Source: Piscirickettsiaceae bacterium
GTDB lineage: Bacteria; Pseudomonadota; Gammaproteobacteria; Nitrosococcales; Methylophagaceae
Length of the DNA: 22,767 nt
NCBI GenBank assembly: GCA_018646825.1
Contig: JABGUA010000057.1
Location: 1 to 22,767 of the forward strand
Direction of reading: 5' to 3'
A model generated the notes under the pieces. That model saw nothing but the letters and a program-made list of their open reading frames with translations, was not told the DNA's origin and ran no database searches. How positions within the stretch are numbered: the stretch's first letter is position 1; each line of letters starts with the position of its first letter. The position numbers were made by a program, and so were the translations under genes. Below are positions 1-6,950 of the stretch, in pieces.

Positions 1-2037
1 GATATGCGAGGCTTAAATCGCGTGATGGATATCGATCCAGAACGGCGCGTTATACGTGTACAAGCGGGGGCATGTTGGCGTCAAATACAAAGTCAAATAA
101 CAGACTTTGGCTTGTCAGTGAAAGTGATGCAGACCTATGCTGATTTTACGGTTGGCGGTTCGATTAGCGTCAATTGTCATGGTCGGTATATTGGTTTTGG
201 CCCCATTATTTTATCCGTCAATGCCTTGACCTTGTTATTGCATGATGGCTCAAAAGTCGAAGCCTCACCGGATAACAATTCAGACCTGTTTTATAGCACT
301 GTCGGCGGTTATGGTGCTGTTGGTATTATTGTTGAGGCCGAACTATCGTTAGCTGAAAATACTAAAATAGAACGCATTAGCCAAAAGATGGCGAGAGCAG
401 ACTATGGTCAGTATTTTTCTGACCAAATTAGGAATAATGAAAAAGCGGTATTCCATAATGCCGATCTAGTCCCACCGCATTTTGATAGTCTCAGAGCAAC
501 GACTTGGTTTGTCACTGATAAGCCAACCAATGTGAATGATAAGAAATCTGGCAACAGCTTATATCTTGCTGAAAAATATATGCTGTGGGCGATTACCGAA
601 ACGCCATTTGGCCATTTTCGTAGAAAGTATATTTACGAGCCACTGCTAAATATGAAGTCTAAAGTGGCAATGCGTAATGATGAAGCCAATTATGCTGTGA
701 GTGAGCTTGAGCCTCTATCGCGTGATAAAAAGACCTATGTCTTACAGGAATACTTTATTCCTGTAAGACATGTCGAATCATTTACCGATGATATGGCTGA
801 GATCCTCAAACGCTTCGATGTCCAAGTGGTCAATGTATCTATTCGACATGCCCATCAAGATCCTGGCTCTTATTTAGCATGGGCACGTGAAGAAGTGTTC
901 GCATTGGTTTTATATTATAAACAAGGGGTTAGTTTAGAAGACAGAGAGCGAGTTGGCATTTGGACGCGTGAATTGATCGAAGCCGTGATTCAATATGATG
1001 GTAGCTATTATTTACCTTACCAGCCACATGCAAGGGTCGATCAATTTCATCGCTGTTATCCGACAGCACAGACTTTGTTTGAGCTGAAAAATAAATGGGA
1101 TCCGGATTATCGTTTTCGAAACTGTTTATGGGGAAAATACTATAGGTATCAGCAAGATGCCGTTTTATTCGAGAGTAAAGATTTTAAGAGTTCTGAATTT
1201 TTAGCCGTCTATCATCAAGTAAAATCAAGAGATGATTTCTATTTGTTTTTACAAAATATTTATCACCTTTACCCTGAACAAAAATTCCATTCGCTGATCA
1301 TTAAAACATGCCAGCGTTATGATAATGATGAAGCGATATACAATGCACTGGCTAACACCATTCCAGAGATCAAGACGGTTGGCTCTGAGTTAACCTACGC
1401 GTTACCAGCGCTATACAAGCAAAAGCGTGAGATGCAAAGCCAAACAAGCGCAATTTTGCCACAACAAACACAGATAAACGGCTATTTAGAAATTGGTTCA
1501 ACCGGACGTTACGTAAAATCGTTAACAAAAGCTTTAGAACTTACGGGTGCGGTTTATCTTACCAATGACACGACACCTGATAATTCTGCACCAGAAATTA
1601 TGGAGAGAGCTGGCATAGCTCAAGTCGGTACGTTCTTTGATTTGGACGATTACGCACCGATCTCAACAGAAGAGATACCTGATAAAAGCATTGATTTGGC
1701 CACTTGTTATATTGGCTTACATCATTGCCCACGAGAGAGGTTAGCCGAATATATTCAATCCATACATCGTGTTTTAACACCCGGCGGTCATTTCATATTA
1801 CGCGATCATGATGCCGCTACAGACGAAATGAAGACATTCTGTTCACTCGTCCACACTGTCTTTAATGCTGGGCTCGGCGTAAATTGGCAACAGAATGAAG
1901 CTGAATTAAGGTTATTTGAAGGTATCGATTTCTGGGTTGATCAAATTACAGCCCAGGGATTTTCGGTCATGGAACCGCGCTTATTACAGGACAATGATCC
2001 CTCACTAAACACGTTAGTTTGTTTTAAAAAAGTGTGA
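1..2037 (+). CDS. FAD-binding oxidase fused to SAM-dependent methyltransferase (5' partial)
   Basis: The reading frame is open from base 1, so the start and the first part of the FAD domain lie outside the window; the ATG at 4 is internal. The N-terminal half is a PCMH/FAD_binding_4 type flavin domain: RGLNRV, QAGACWRQIQ, then TVGGSISVNCHGR and the GGYGAVGIIVEAEL strand. The middle resembles the DprE1/aldonolactone-oxidase C-terminal domain, with LQEYFIPV and the closing DPDYRFRN motif near residue 370. From about residue 490 a class I methyltransferase follows: motif I LEIGSTGRY, GLHHCPRERL and a LTPGGHFILRDHD strand. The substrate cannot be told. The fusion suggests oxidation and methylation of the same or a linked small molecule, which is inference. 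The chromate transporter gene starts 82 bases downstream on the same strand. Domain calls are firm; the overall function is unknown. Confidence 0.85.
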   Translation, partial: DMRGLNRVMDIDPERRVIRVQAGACWRQIQSQITDFGLSVKVMQTYADFTVGGSISVNCHGRYIGFGPIILSVNALTLLLHDGSKVEASPDNNSDLFYSTVGGYGAVGIIVEAELSLAENTKIERISQKMARADYGQYFSDQIRNNEKAVFHNADLVPPHFDSLRATTWFVTDKPTNVNDKKSGNSLYLAEKYMLWAITETPFGHFRRKYIYEPLLNMKSKVAMRNDEANYAVSELEPLSRDKKTYVLQEYFIPVRHVESFTDDMAEILKRFDVQVVNVSIRHAHQDPGSYLAWAREEVFALVLYYKQGVSLEDRERVGIWTRELIEAVIQYDGSYYLPYQPHARVDQFHRCYPTAQTLFELKNKWDPDYRFRNCLWGKYYRYQQDAVLFESKDFKSSEFLAVYHQVKSRDDFYLFLQNIYHLYPEQKFHSLIIKTCQRYDNDEAIYNALANTIPEIKTVGSELTYALPALYKQKREMQSQTSAILPQQTQINGYLEIGSTGRYVKSLTKALELTGAVYLTNDTTPDNSAPEIMERAGIAQVGTFFDLDDYAPISTEEIPDKSIDLATCYIGLHHCPRERLAEYIQSIHRVLTPGGHFILRDHDAATDEMKTFCSLVHTVFNAGLGVNWQQNEAELRLFEGIDFWVDQITAQGFSVMEPRLLQDNDPSLNTLVCFKKV
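737..771. repeat. Perfect 16-bp inverted repeat inside the oxidase gene
   Basis: Bases 737-752 (ATGTCTTACAGGAATA) are the exact reverse complement of 756-771, separated by CTT. The palindrome falls on codons for the conserved segment YVLQEYFIPVRHV. No T run follows, so it does not look like a terminator. Confidence 0.9.
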
Positions 2038-2062
2038 ATTAAGCGTTTTGGGAATGTAAGTC

Positions 2063-2119
2063 ATGCCATCTAAAGTTTTAAAATTGCATTCGGTCGTTCA
2101 CTGGCACGGCAAAGAGTAG
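2063..2119 (+). CDS. Possible 18-residue leader ORF before chrA
   Basis: An ATG at 2063 opens an 18-codon frame (MPSKVLKLHSVVHWHGKE) whose TAG stop at 2117-2119 directly abuts the chrA ATG at 2120. The upstream GGAATG is a modest ribosome site. The peptide contains an HWH motif. The abutting stop/start would allow translational coupling or a leader peptide that gates chrA. It may equally be chance or a remnant; there is no codon evidence beyond the arrangement. Confidence 0.25.
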   Translation: MPSKVLKLHSVVHWHGKE

Positions 2120-3271
2120 ATGAACCCAATTTTGAACATAGCACGTATTTTTGAAATATTTTACCGTTTCTTAGCCTTAGGTTGCATTAGCTTCGGCGGG
2201 CCAGCAGCACATATTGGATATTTCCAGACTACTTTTGTACAAAAGCTTCACTGGCTTGATCAAGACGCATATGCAAAGTTGGTCGCACTTAGCCAATTCT
2301 TACCTGGTCCGGGATCAAGTCAAGTCGGGTTTGCAATTGGTTTAAGACGTGCAGGTTTAGCTGGTGGCCTTGCTGCCTTTCTTGGCTTTACACTGCCATC
2401 GTTTATATTGTTGTACTTATTGGCGACACTCGCTTTTGATGCTAATCAAAGTAATACCCTAGATGGTATTGTGCAAGGTTTGAAACTATTGGCAGTTATT
2501 GTGGTGGCTGATGCCAGCTTGAGCATGTTTAAATCCTTTTGCAAGGATAAAATATCAATATCACTTATGGTGTCCTCTGTCGCCTGTTTATTAGCGTTAC
2601 CTAGCCTATGGACACAAATGGCTGTGCTGTTACTGGCAGCAGTTATTGGGGCAAGCTTAAGGCCCGTTTTAATACCAAAGGAATACGATAAGTCAGGATC
2701 ATATATAAAAATGGTTCCACTCTTTATTTTCTTTGCCTTATTTTTAGGTTTGCCTTTTGTTGGAGCAGACTTTTTTTCAAGCTTTTATCAGGCGGGCAGT
2801 TTAGTGTTTGGGGGCGGCCATGTTGTGTTGCCATTGCTTCAACAGACTGTCGGTGATGCCGTTACCAATGATCAGTTTTTAACGGGATATGCAGCAGCAC
2901 AAGCCATCCCTGGGCCGATGTTTACATTGGCGACTTTCTTAGGTGCGGAGATGTCGCCCGAACAGCCCTTAATTGGCGCATTGTTGGCGACGGTAGCCAT
3001 ATTCTTACCAGGTTTCTTATTAATCTATAGTCTACAAGGTACATGGGAGTCATTCACTCAAAACCCGAGAATAGCTGGCGGAGCTTTTGCTATTAATGCT
3101 GCAGTTGTAGGGCTACTGGTCTCTGCTTTGTATGATCCAGTTTTTACCAGTGCCGTTGCTCAACCACGTGATATGGCAATCGTGATTTTAGGGTTTTTTG
3201 CATTAAGAGTTTTGAAATTACCTATCGTAGCTTTGGTAATATCGTTGTCAGTGATAGGGATCCTATTGTGA
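2120..3271 (+). CDS. chrA: Chromate transporter, two-domain ChrA
   Basis: This is an inner-membrane transporter of the CHR family, which exports chromate in characterised members. The 383 residues make the usual long-chain form with two homologous halves. The first half holds CISFGGPAAHIGYF and SQFLPGPGSSQVGFAIG (about residues 22-75). The second half repeats the pattern as SLVFGGGHVVLPLLQ and AAAQAIPGPMFTLATFLGA (about 225-275). Many hydrophobic spans fit 10-12 membrane helices. The ATG at 2120 is preceded by AAAGAG and directly by the stop of a small upstream frame. No clear rho-independent terminator follows. Substrate is assigned by family only; some CHR proteins do not move chromate. Family call is firm. 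Confidence 0.9.
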   Translation: MNPILNIARIFEIFYRFLALGCISFGGPAAHIGYFQTTFVQKLHWLDQDAYAKLVALSQFLPGPGSSQVGFAIGLRRAGLAGGLAAFLGFTLPSFILLYLLATLAFDANQSNTLDGIVQGLKLLAVIVVADASLSMFKSFCKDKISISLMVSSVACLLALPSLWTQMAVLLLAAVIGASLRPVLIPKEYDKSGSYIKMVPLFIFFALFLGLPFVGADFFSSFYQAGSLVFGGGHVVLPLLQQTVGDAVTNDQFLTGYAAAQAIPGPMFTLATFLGAEMSPEQPLIGALLATVAIFLPGFLLIYSLQGTWESFTQNPRIAGGAFAINAAVVGLLVSALYDPVFTSAVAQPRDMAIVILGFFALRVLKLPIVALVISLSVIGILL

Positions 3272-3390
3272 TCTACCTTCAGGCCATTTTAGGGCGGCGA
3301 AATAGGGGCGACTAGACTATTAAAACCTGAAAGTAACGGCGTGCACTAACAATTAACAAAAGGTGACATCACCCGCGTATTTTTTACGAG

Positions 3391-3648
3391 TTATTTTTGC
3401 TCTTCACTGGTTTTACGAATTTTTTTAGCACCCATGCCAAGTATAAAGAAGCTAATAAAAGCAGAAATGACTGAGATAAGTAAAGCGATGTGGGGCTTTT
3501 GGCAGCGAATGTGTTCATGGAAAAGAGAAAAATCACCTTTGCAAAACTCAGCTGCTATATGTGCGGATGAAAAGTACCAAGCAAGTCCCCATAAAGCGGC
3601 AGGGAACAAAATTAAAGAGAGTATAACGAGGGTGAAGCCTGTTTTCAT
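3391..3648 (-). CDS. Small two-helix membrane protein, unknown function
   Basis: The 85-residue product has two hydrophobic segments: residues 5-27 (TLVILSLILFPAALWGLAWY) and about 53-73 (HIALLISVISAFISFFILGMG). A loop containing two cysteines lies between them, and a basic tail (KKIRKTSEEQK) follows. The start is supported by AGGA eight bases before the ATG. I do not recognise a family. The overlapping frame on the plus strand at 3434-3673 has no comparable ribosome site and looks like a shadow. It stands alone between chrA and the nsrR operon; no function can be inferred. Confidence 0.65.
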   Translation of the reverse strand: MKTGFTLVILSLILFPAALWGLAWYFSSAHIAAEFCKGDFSLFHEHIRCQKPHIALLISVISAFISFFILGMGAKKIRKTSEEQK

Positions 3649-3694
3649 TTTTAGTCCTAAATTTGTTGACTAGCTTACGTGTCAGAGTATTAAC

Positions 3695-3912
3695 AATCAT
3701 GATTTAGAAGGTGAATATCGACAATAGTTTCACTAAGAAAAAAATAATATCTTTTTACCGGAATTTTTTTATGGTTGCTGTGTCATAAAGTTAACAGCAC
3801 CTTCTATCTCCTCAGTATAAGTGGTCGGTTCTGTCAATTAAAGTGAAAATAGCAAGCAGCTTTGATTATGTGTCGTTTAAGCCTCCGATATGTGTATCGG
3901 AGGCTTTTTTTT
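3695..3912 (+). ncRNA. Candidate small RNA ending at a strong terminator
   Basis: A textbook terminator at 3881-3912 points along the plus strand, yet no plus-strand gene lies between chrA (ends 3271) and it. Upstream, TTGACT at about 3665 with a TATTAA box 16 bases later could start a transcript near 3695, giving about 215 nt. A hairpin (TGCTGT at 3776-3781 region with ACAGCA at 3794-3799) lies inside. No convincing coding frame is seen. Promoter and RNA are inference; chrA read-through is the alternative source. Confidence 0.35.
3881..3912 (+). terminator. Rho-independent terminator
   Basis: Stem GCCTCCGATA (3881-3890), loop TGTG, stem TATCGGAGGC (3895-3904), followed by eight T. Read on the minus strand the stem is followed by TTAAACG, a poor U tract, so it mainly serves plus-strand transcription, although it lies 38 bases past the stop of the minus-strand DUF1971 gene. 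Confidence 0.85.
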
Positions 3913-3942
3913 TAGATTGTTATTGAAACCTAAAGTGTTTTG

Positions 3943-4218
3943 TCACTTATAAAATTCGACATAGAAACGTACGCTATTGCATGGCTCAACATAATGCAGC
4001 ATTGTCGGTTCGACCACATCAGAGCGCTCAGTACTGAGGCGTATAGTCTCTTTACCAGGCTCTATGATTGTGTAGTCCAATTGCCCCTCTAAAATAATGA
4101 TTTTCCCCCAAACCCCCGCTTTAGTTTGATGATTTTTTAATAAGCCCTTTGGTACAGTTTGTTCAGTAAATTCAGGCGTTTTTTTATAGGCGTTGACGTT
4201 CTGAGGTAAAGACTTCAC
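3943..4218 (-). CDS. DUF1971 / YeaR-TehB-like cupin-type protein
   Basis: The 91 residues match the DUF1971 family: the opening PQNVNAYKKTPEFTEQTVPKG, then HQTKAGVWGKIIILEG and a final VRFYVEFYK strand, forming a small beta-barrel as in E. coli YeaR and the TehB C-terminal region. In E. coli yeaR is induced by nitrate and NO and repressed by NsrR; its biochemical role is unsettled. Here it follows nsrR by 37 bases on the same strand, so the two are very likely one operon, which supports a nitrosative-stress role. The start is GTG at 4218 with AAGGAAC upstream. Family call is firm; function is by association. Confidence 0.88.
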   Translation of the reverse strand: MKSLPQNVNAYKKTPEFTEQTVPKGLLKNHQTKAGVWGKIIILEGQLDYTIIEPGKETIRLSTERSDVVEPTMLHYVEPCNSVRFYVEFYK

Positions 4219-4255
4219 GTTATTTGTTCCTTATAACCGGTTTAGTGCGGATTAT

Positions 4256-4684
4256 TTATAACAGCTGATCTTTTATGGCTGTCCCATTATTCTGATTGAC
4301 TAGATCTGAAACAGTATATTGACCGATATACTCCATATATTGTCGCTGCCCTGTAAATAAAATGGTTTTAAGTCCACAGCCTGGGTTGAGTCGACAGGGT
4401 TGAGTTGTACAGTCAACGGGTTTAAGCGTGCTCTCCATCAGTTCAATAATAGAACGTAAATTGATGTCTTCGCTTGGCTTTCCTAGCTTAATACCACCTT
4501 GCTTACCTCGAATTGATTGAACGAAACCAGCATTGGCTAATTTCTGCACAATTTTCATCATATGACTTCTTGAAATATCGAAATATTCAGCTATTTCTTG
4601 AATGGTAGCTAATTCTTCCGATGGTTTCATTGCTAAGTAAATTAAAACACGAAAGGCGTAATCAGTATGTTTAGTTAATTGCAT
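4256..4684 (-). CDS. nsrR: NO-sensing Rrf2-family repressor NsrR
   Basis: NsrR is a dimeric 2Fe-2S repressor that leaves DNA when NO damages its cluster. The 142-residue product has the Rrf2 winged helix from residue 1 (MQLTKHTDYAFRVLIYLA), with helix-turn-helix TIQEIAEYFDISRSHMMKIVQKL and wing GFVQSIRGKQGGIKLG. The cluster cysteines are C92, C97 and C103 (spacing CX4CX5C), matching C91/C96/C102 of E. coli NsrR and differing from the tighter IscR pattern. It is divergent from the nirK cluster, whose promoter region carries two NsrR-like palindromes, and is followed by a DUF1971 gene. Its own promoter is probably the extended -10 at 4705-4713. Assignment is strong from sequence and context together. 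Confidence 0.93.
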   Translation of the reverse strand: MQLTKHTDYAFRVLIYLAMKPSEELATIQEIAEYFDISRSHMMKIVQKLANAGFVQSIRGKQGGIKLGKPSEDINLRSIIELMESTLKPVDCTTQPCRLNPGCGLKTILFTGQRQYMEYIGQYTVSDLVNQNNGTAIKDQLL

Positions 4685-4704
4685 GAGTACTGGCTTTATT
4701 AAAG

Positions 4705-4713
4705 ACTATAACA
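4705..4713 (-). promoter_or_regulatory. Probable nsrR promoter (extended -10)
   Basis: On the minus strand TGTTATAGT forms a TGn-TATAGT extended -10 element; transcription would start about 14 bases before the nsrR ATG. No good -35 is seen, as is common for extended -10 promoters. Confidence 0.45.
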
Positions 4714-4824
4714 ATCGAGTTTATCAGCTTTTTGGAAGTGACTTATACCAAATTTATCTCTTTGTTCGACCAGTAAAACAGGACCTCTTAATTTGAAGAG
4801 AGAGCATTTTTCAGCTTAGCCTCC

Positions 4825-4851
4825 TATACATTCATATTATATGAATGTATA
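4825..4851. promoter_or_regulatory. NsrR-like operator 1
   Basis: TATACATTCATA (4825-4836), spacer TTA, TATGAATGTATA (4840-4851): a perfect 12-bp inverted repeat. Read as 11-1-11 around T4838 it has the ATTCATAT / ATATGAAT core that resembles the NsrR consensus half-site AAGATGCATTT. It lies between nsrR and nirK and shares its core with operator 2. Assignment to NsrR rests on similarity and on the adjacent regulator gene. Confidence 0.7.
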
Positions 4852-4892
4852 GCCTTTATTAAGATTCATACTATATGAATCTTAATAAAGGC
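4852..4892. promoter_or_regulatory. NsrR-like operator 2 in a 19-bp perfect palindrome
   Basis: The arms 4852-4870 and 4874-4892 are perfectly complementary around CTA. The core AAGATTCATAC-T-ATATGAATCTT (4861-4883) fits the 11-1-11 NsrR pattern closely, with AAGAT at both outer ends. It begins one base after operator 1 and ends 21 bases before the nirK ATG, so it could block RNA polymerase. If transcribed it would also form a long hairpin just upstream of the ribosome site. Confidence 0.75.
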
Positions 4893-4913
4893 AACTTCAA
4901 TAGGGAGAATATA

Positions 4914-5861
4914 ATGAACAGCAATAAATTCTTAACGTTAATGTCAGCAAGTTTAGTGGGGTTGGTGACTGTAGCAGCAGCACAGGCAGAGATCATCAAG
5001 GTCGAGATCCCTGTAATTGAAAAGGATGTAGTAATTGATAACGCAGGCAATACACAACCTATGTGGACTTTTGGTGGGGAAATTCCCGGGCCATTAGTAC
5101 GAGTTAAACAGGGCGATACGGTTGATTTTACGATGTTGAATGACAAAGATAACAAAGAAAGTCATTCAATGGATTTTCATGCTGCTGTTGTTGATGTCTT
5201 AGATGAATTCGCACCAGTAAAACCAGGTAAAACGAAAGCGTTTAAATTTCAAGCTAATCATCCTGGTGTCTTTATTTACCACTGTAGCTCTGATGCAATG
5301 TCTGAACATATCGGCCGTGGGATGTATGGCGTTATTATTGTGGATCCCAAAGAAGGCTATTCGGAAGCTTATCCTAAACCTGATCGTGAATATGTCTTAG
5401 TACAAGGAGACTTATTTAAAGAAGGAACGAAAACAGAGAACTATACAAAAAACGAAGGGAAACAAGCTAACTTAATTAATGGCAAGGTGTATCATTATGA
5501 TCCTGTTCATGATGCGAATGCCAGTTTAGCGCTTCAATCTAAGCCCGGCGAGCTAGTTCGTATATTCTTCGTTAATGCTCAAGTAACGGACAGTGTTGCT
5601 TTTCACCCGATAGCGGGTATTTGGGATCGGGTATACGACAATGGCAACCCTAAAAACGTCAGTTATGGTATGCAAACCTTTATGGTCGCACCAGCCCACG
5701 CCGCTGCCTTTGACCTTATTAGCCCTAAAGACCGTCCTACTAACAATGCCATAGTGGATCATCAAATGAAAAATGCATTAACAGGTGCGATCACCGTGTT
5801 AATAAATAATGATGAAGCTGATCCTAAACTGGGACGAGATGGTAATTTGATTTTGCGTTAG
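4914..5861 (+). CDS. nirK: Copper-containing nitrite reductase NirK
   Basis: NirK reduces nitrite to NO in the periplasm. I start it at ATG 4914, behind AGGGAG; the earlier in-frame ATG at 4875 lies inside the operator palindrome and precedes no signal peptide. The 315-residue product opens with a signal peptide ending AAAQA (about residue 25), then two cupredoxin domains. All ligands are visible: type 1 copper H84, C124, H132, M137; type 2 copper H89, H123, H283; catalytic D87 and H231 (motifs SHSMDFHAA, YHCSSDAMSEHIGRGM, FHPIAG, VDHQMKN). The short length is like the N. europaea type of NirK. It is the first gene of a cluster with two cytochromes c and a multicopper oxidase, downstream of two NsrR-like sites. 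A different cupredoxin oxidase is unlikely given the complete set of residues. Confidence 0.9.
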   Translation: MNSNKFLTLMSASLVGLVTVAAAQAEIIKVEIPVIEKDVVIDNAGNTQPMWTFGGEIPGPLVRVKQGDTVDFTMLNDKDNKESHSMDFHAAVVDVLDEFAPVKPGKTKAFKFQANHPGVFIYHCSSDAMSEHIGRGMYGVIIVDPKEGYSEAYPKPDREYVLVQGDLFKEGTKTENYTKNEGKQANLINGKVYHYDPVHDANASLALQSKPGELVRIFFVNAQVTDSVAFHPIAGIWDRVYDNGNPKNVSYGMQTFMVAPAHAAAFDLISPKDRPTNNAIVDHQMKNALTGAITVLINNDEADPKLGRDGNLILR

Positions 5862-5894
5862 TTGTTATTTCTGTCTATTAATGGAGATAAGCTA

Positions 5895-6593
5895 ATGATA
5901 ATAAATATAAATTTATTTTCTGTAACTGTGGCGTTAGTTGCATTAATTTCGACTGCATCTGTGAAAGCTGATTCAGCCGAGGAGGTTTTGTCTAACTGTA
6001 TCGCTTGCCATACAGTATCAGAACCAGCGGAAATGATGCTGGATGAAAGGATGAAGCGCATAGGACCAAGCTTGTTTTATGCTGGGAATAAGTACCAGGC
6101 AGTCTGGCTAGAGTCGTGGTTGCAAAATCCTACCCGATTACATCCGGCTGGTGTTTATTATGGCCGGCATGTTGTGGTGACTGATGAGGGTGATATTGTT
6201 TCTGAAACAGATTTTATAACACATCCAAAGCTAGATAAGCAGCAAGCACAAGAGGCCACGAAAGCATTATTGACGCTACAAGCAAAATCAGAATTAGTGG
6301 CAGATTTAAATCCCGGCGAAATAAAGAAAGCATCTCACCGTATGGGTTCTTTGAATTTTAGAAAATTTAAAGGCTGTGCATCTTGTCATAAAGATTCAGT
6401 TAGCGAGGGTGGCGTCTCTGGACCTGAGCTTTATACTGCATTTGAACGTTTTCAACTCACTTATCTTATTTCATATATGCAGAACCCTCAGGCATGGGAG
6501 CCAAAAAGTCTCATGCCTAACCAACATCTCAAACAAAAAGATGTGGAAAAGCTGGTGGGTTATTTAAAGACCTTGTCGGAGGATAAGCCATGA
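5895..6593 (+). CDS. Diheme cytochrome c (ncgB/ncgC-like)
   Basis: This is a secreted c-type cytochrome and probable electron carrier for the cluster. The ATG at 5895 has GGAG upstream and gives a signal peptide (MIININLFSVTVALVALIS, cleavage near ASVKA); an earlier in-frame ATG at 5862 adds only a non-signal extension. Two heme sites are present: CIACH (C35-H39) and CASCH (C161-H165), each in a small cytochrome fold ending in helices of the WLQNP and YMQNP type; MPNQ near the C terminus likely gives the second axial methionine. It follows nirK by 33 bases and overlaps the next gene by four bases (ATGA), so the three are co-transcribed. Equivalence to a specific N. europaea ncg cytochrome is by neighbourhood. 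Confidence 0.88.
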   Translation: MIININLFSVTVALVALISTASVKADSAEEVLSNCIACHTVSEPAEMMLDERMKRIGPSLFYAGNKYQAVWLESWLQNPTRLHPAGVYYGRHVVVTDEGDIVSETDFITHPKLDKQQAQEATKALLTLQAKSELVADLNPGEIKKASHRMGSLNFRKFKGCASCHKDSVSEGGVSGPELYTAFERFQLTYLISYMQNPQAWEPKSLMPNQHLKQKDVEKLVGYLKTLSEDKP

Positions 6594-6949
6594 CTAAATT
6601 AGTGAGAGTTATGATCACATTGACTTATTTATTGTCTAGTCCTACCCAGGCAGAACCAATGTCAGGTAAAAAACTCTATCAGGCTTATTGTGCCCAATGT
6701 CATGGCATGGAAGGAGATGGTTATGGCATCAATGTTGAGTTTATGGAGGTGTTACCAAGAGATCATACCGACACCGAAGAGATGGTGACACGGACCGATG
6801 AAGATTTATTCAAAGTCATTAAATTTGGTGGTAAATCAATTGATAAGTCTGTTTTGATGCCCAATTGGGATGGTATTTTGACCGATAATGAAATTGATTT
6901 ATTAGTGGCCTATTTACGTGTGCTTTGTTGTGAACAAGAAGGAGAATAA
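6590..6949 (+). CDS. Monoheme cytochrome c (ncgB/ncgC-like)
   Basis: The 119-residue protein has an N-terminal signal peptide (cleavage near PTQA, residue 21), one heme site CAQCHG (C34-H38), and LMPNWDG as the likely axial methionine region, followed by the usual C-terminal helix (LTDNEIDLLVAYLRVL). The fold is that of a small cbb3-subunit/Cyt_c class I protein. Two cysteines near the end (LCCEQ) are unusual for a periplasmic protein. Its ATG overlaps the stop of the diheme gene, and the oxidase gene starts one base after its stop, indicating translational coupling. It probably passes electrons to or from NirK or the oxidase; the direction is inference. Confidence 0.87.
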   Translation: MTKLVRVMITLTYLLSSPTQAEPMSGKKLYQAYCAQCHGMEGDGYGINVEFMEVLPRDHTDTEEMVTRTDEDLFKVIKFGGKSIDKSVLMPNWDGILTDNEIDLLVAYLRVLCCEQEGE

Positions 6950-6950
6950 A

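Noticed and set aside
3434..3673. 79-codon plus-strand frame opposite the small membrane protein
   Set aside because: The minus-strand frame has a good ribosome site and two clear membrane helices; the plus-strand one is basic and unstructured, as expected of a shadow.
4825..4892. Palindromes as a transposon end or CRISPR-like repeat
   Set aside because: There are only two, they differ outside the core, they have no spacers or transposase nearby, and they fit the adjacent NsrR.
4875..4913. Upstream ATG extending nirK by 13 residues
   Set aside because: It sits inside the operator palindrome, has no ribosome site, and would put a polar extension in front of a normal signal peptide.
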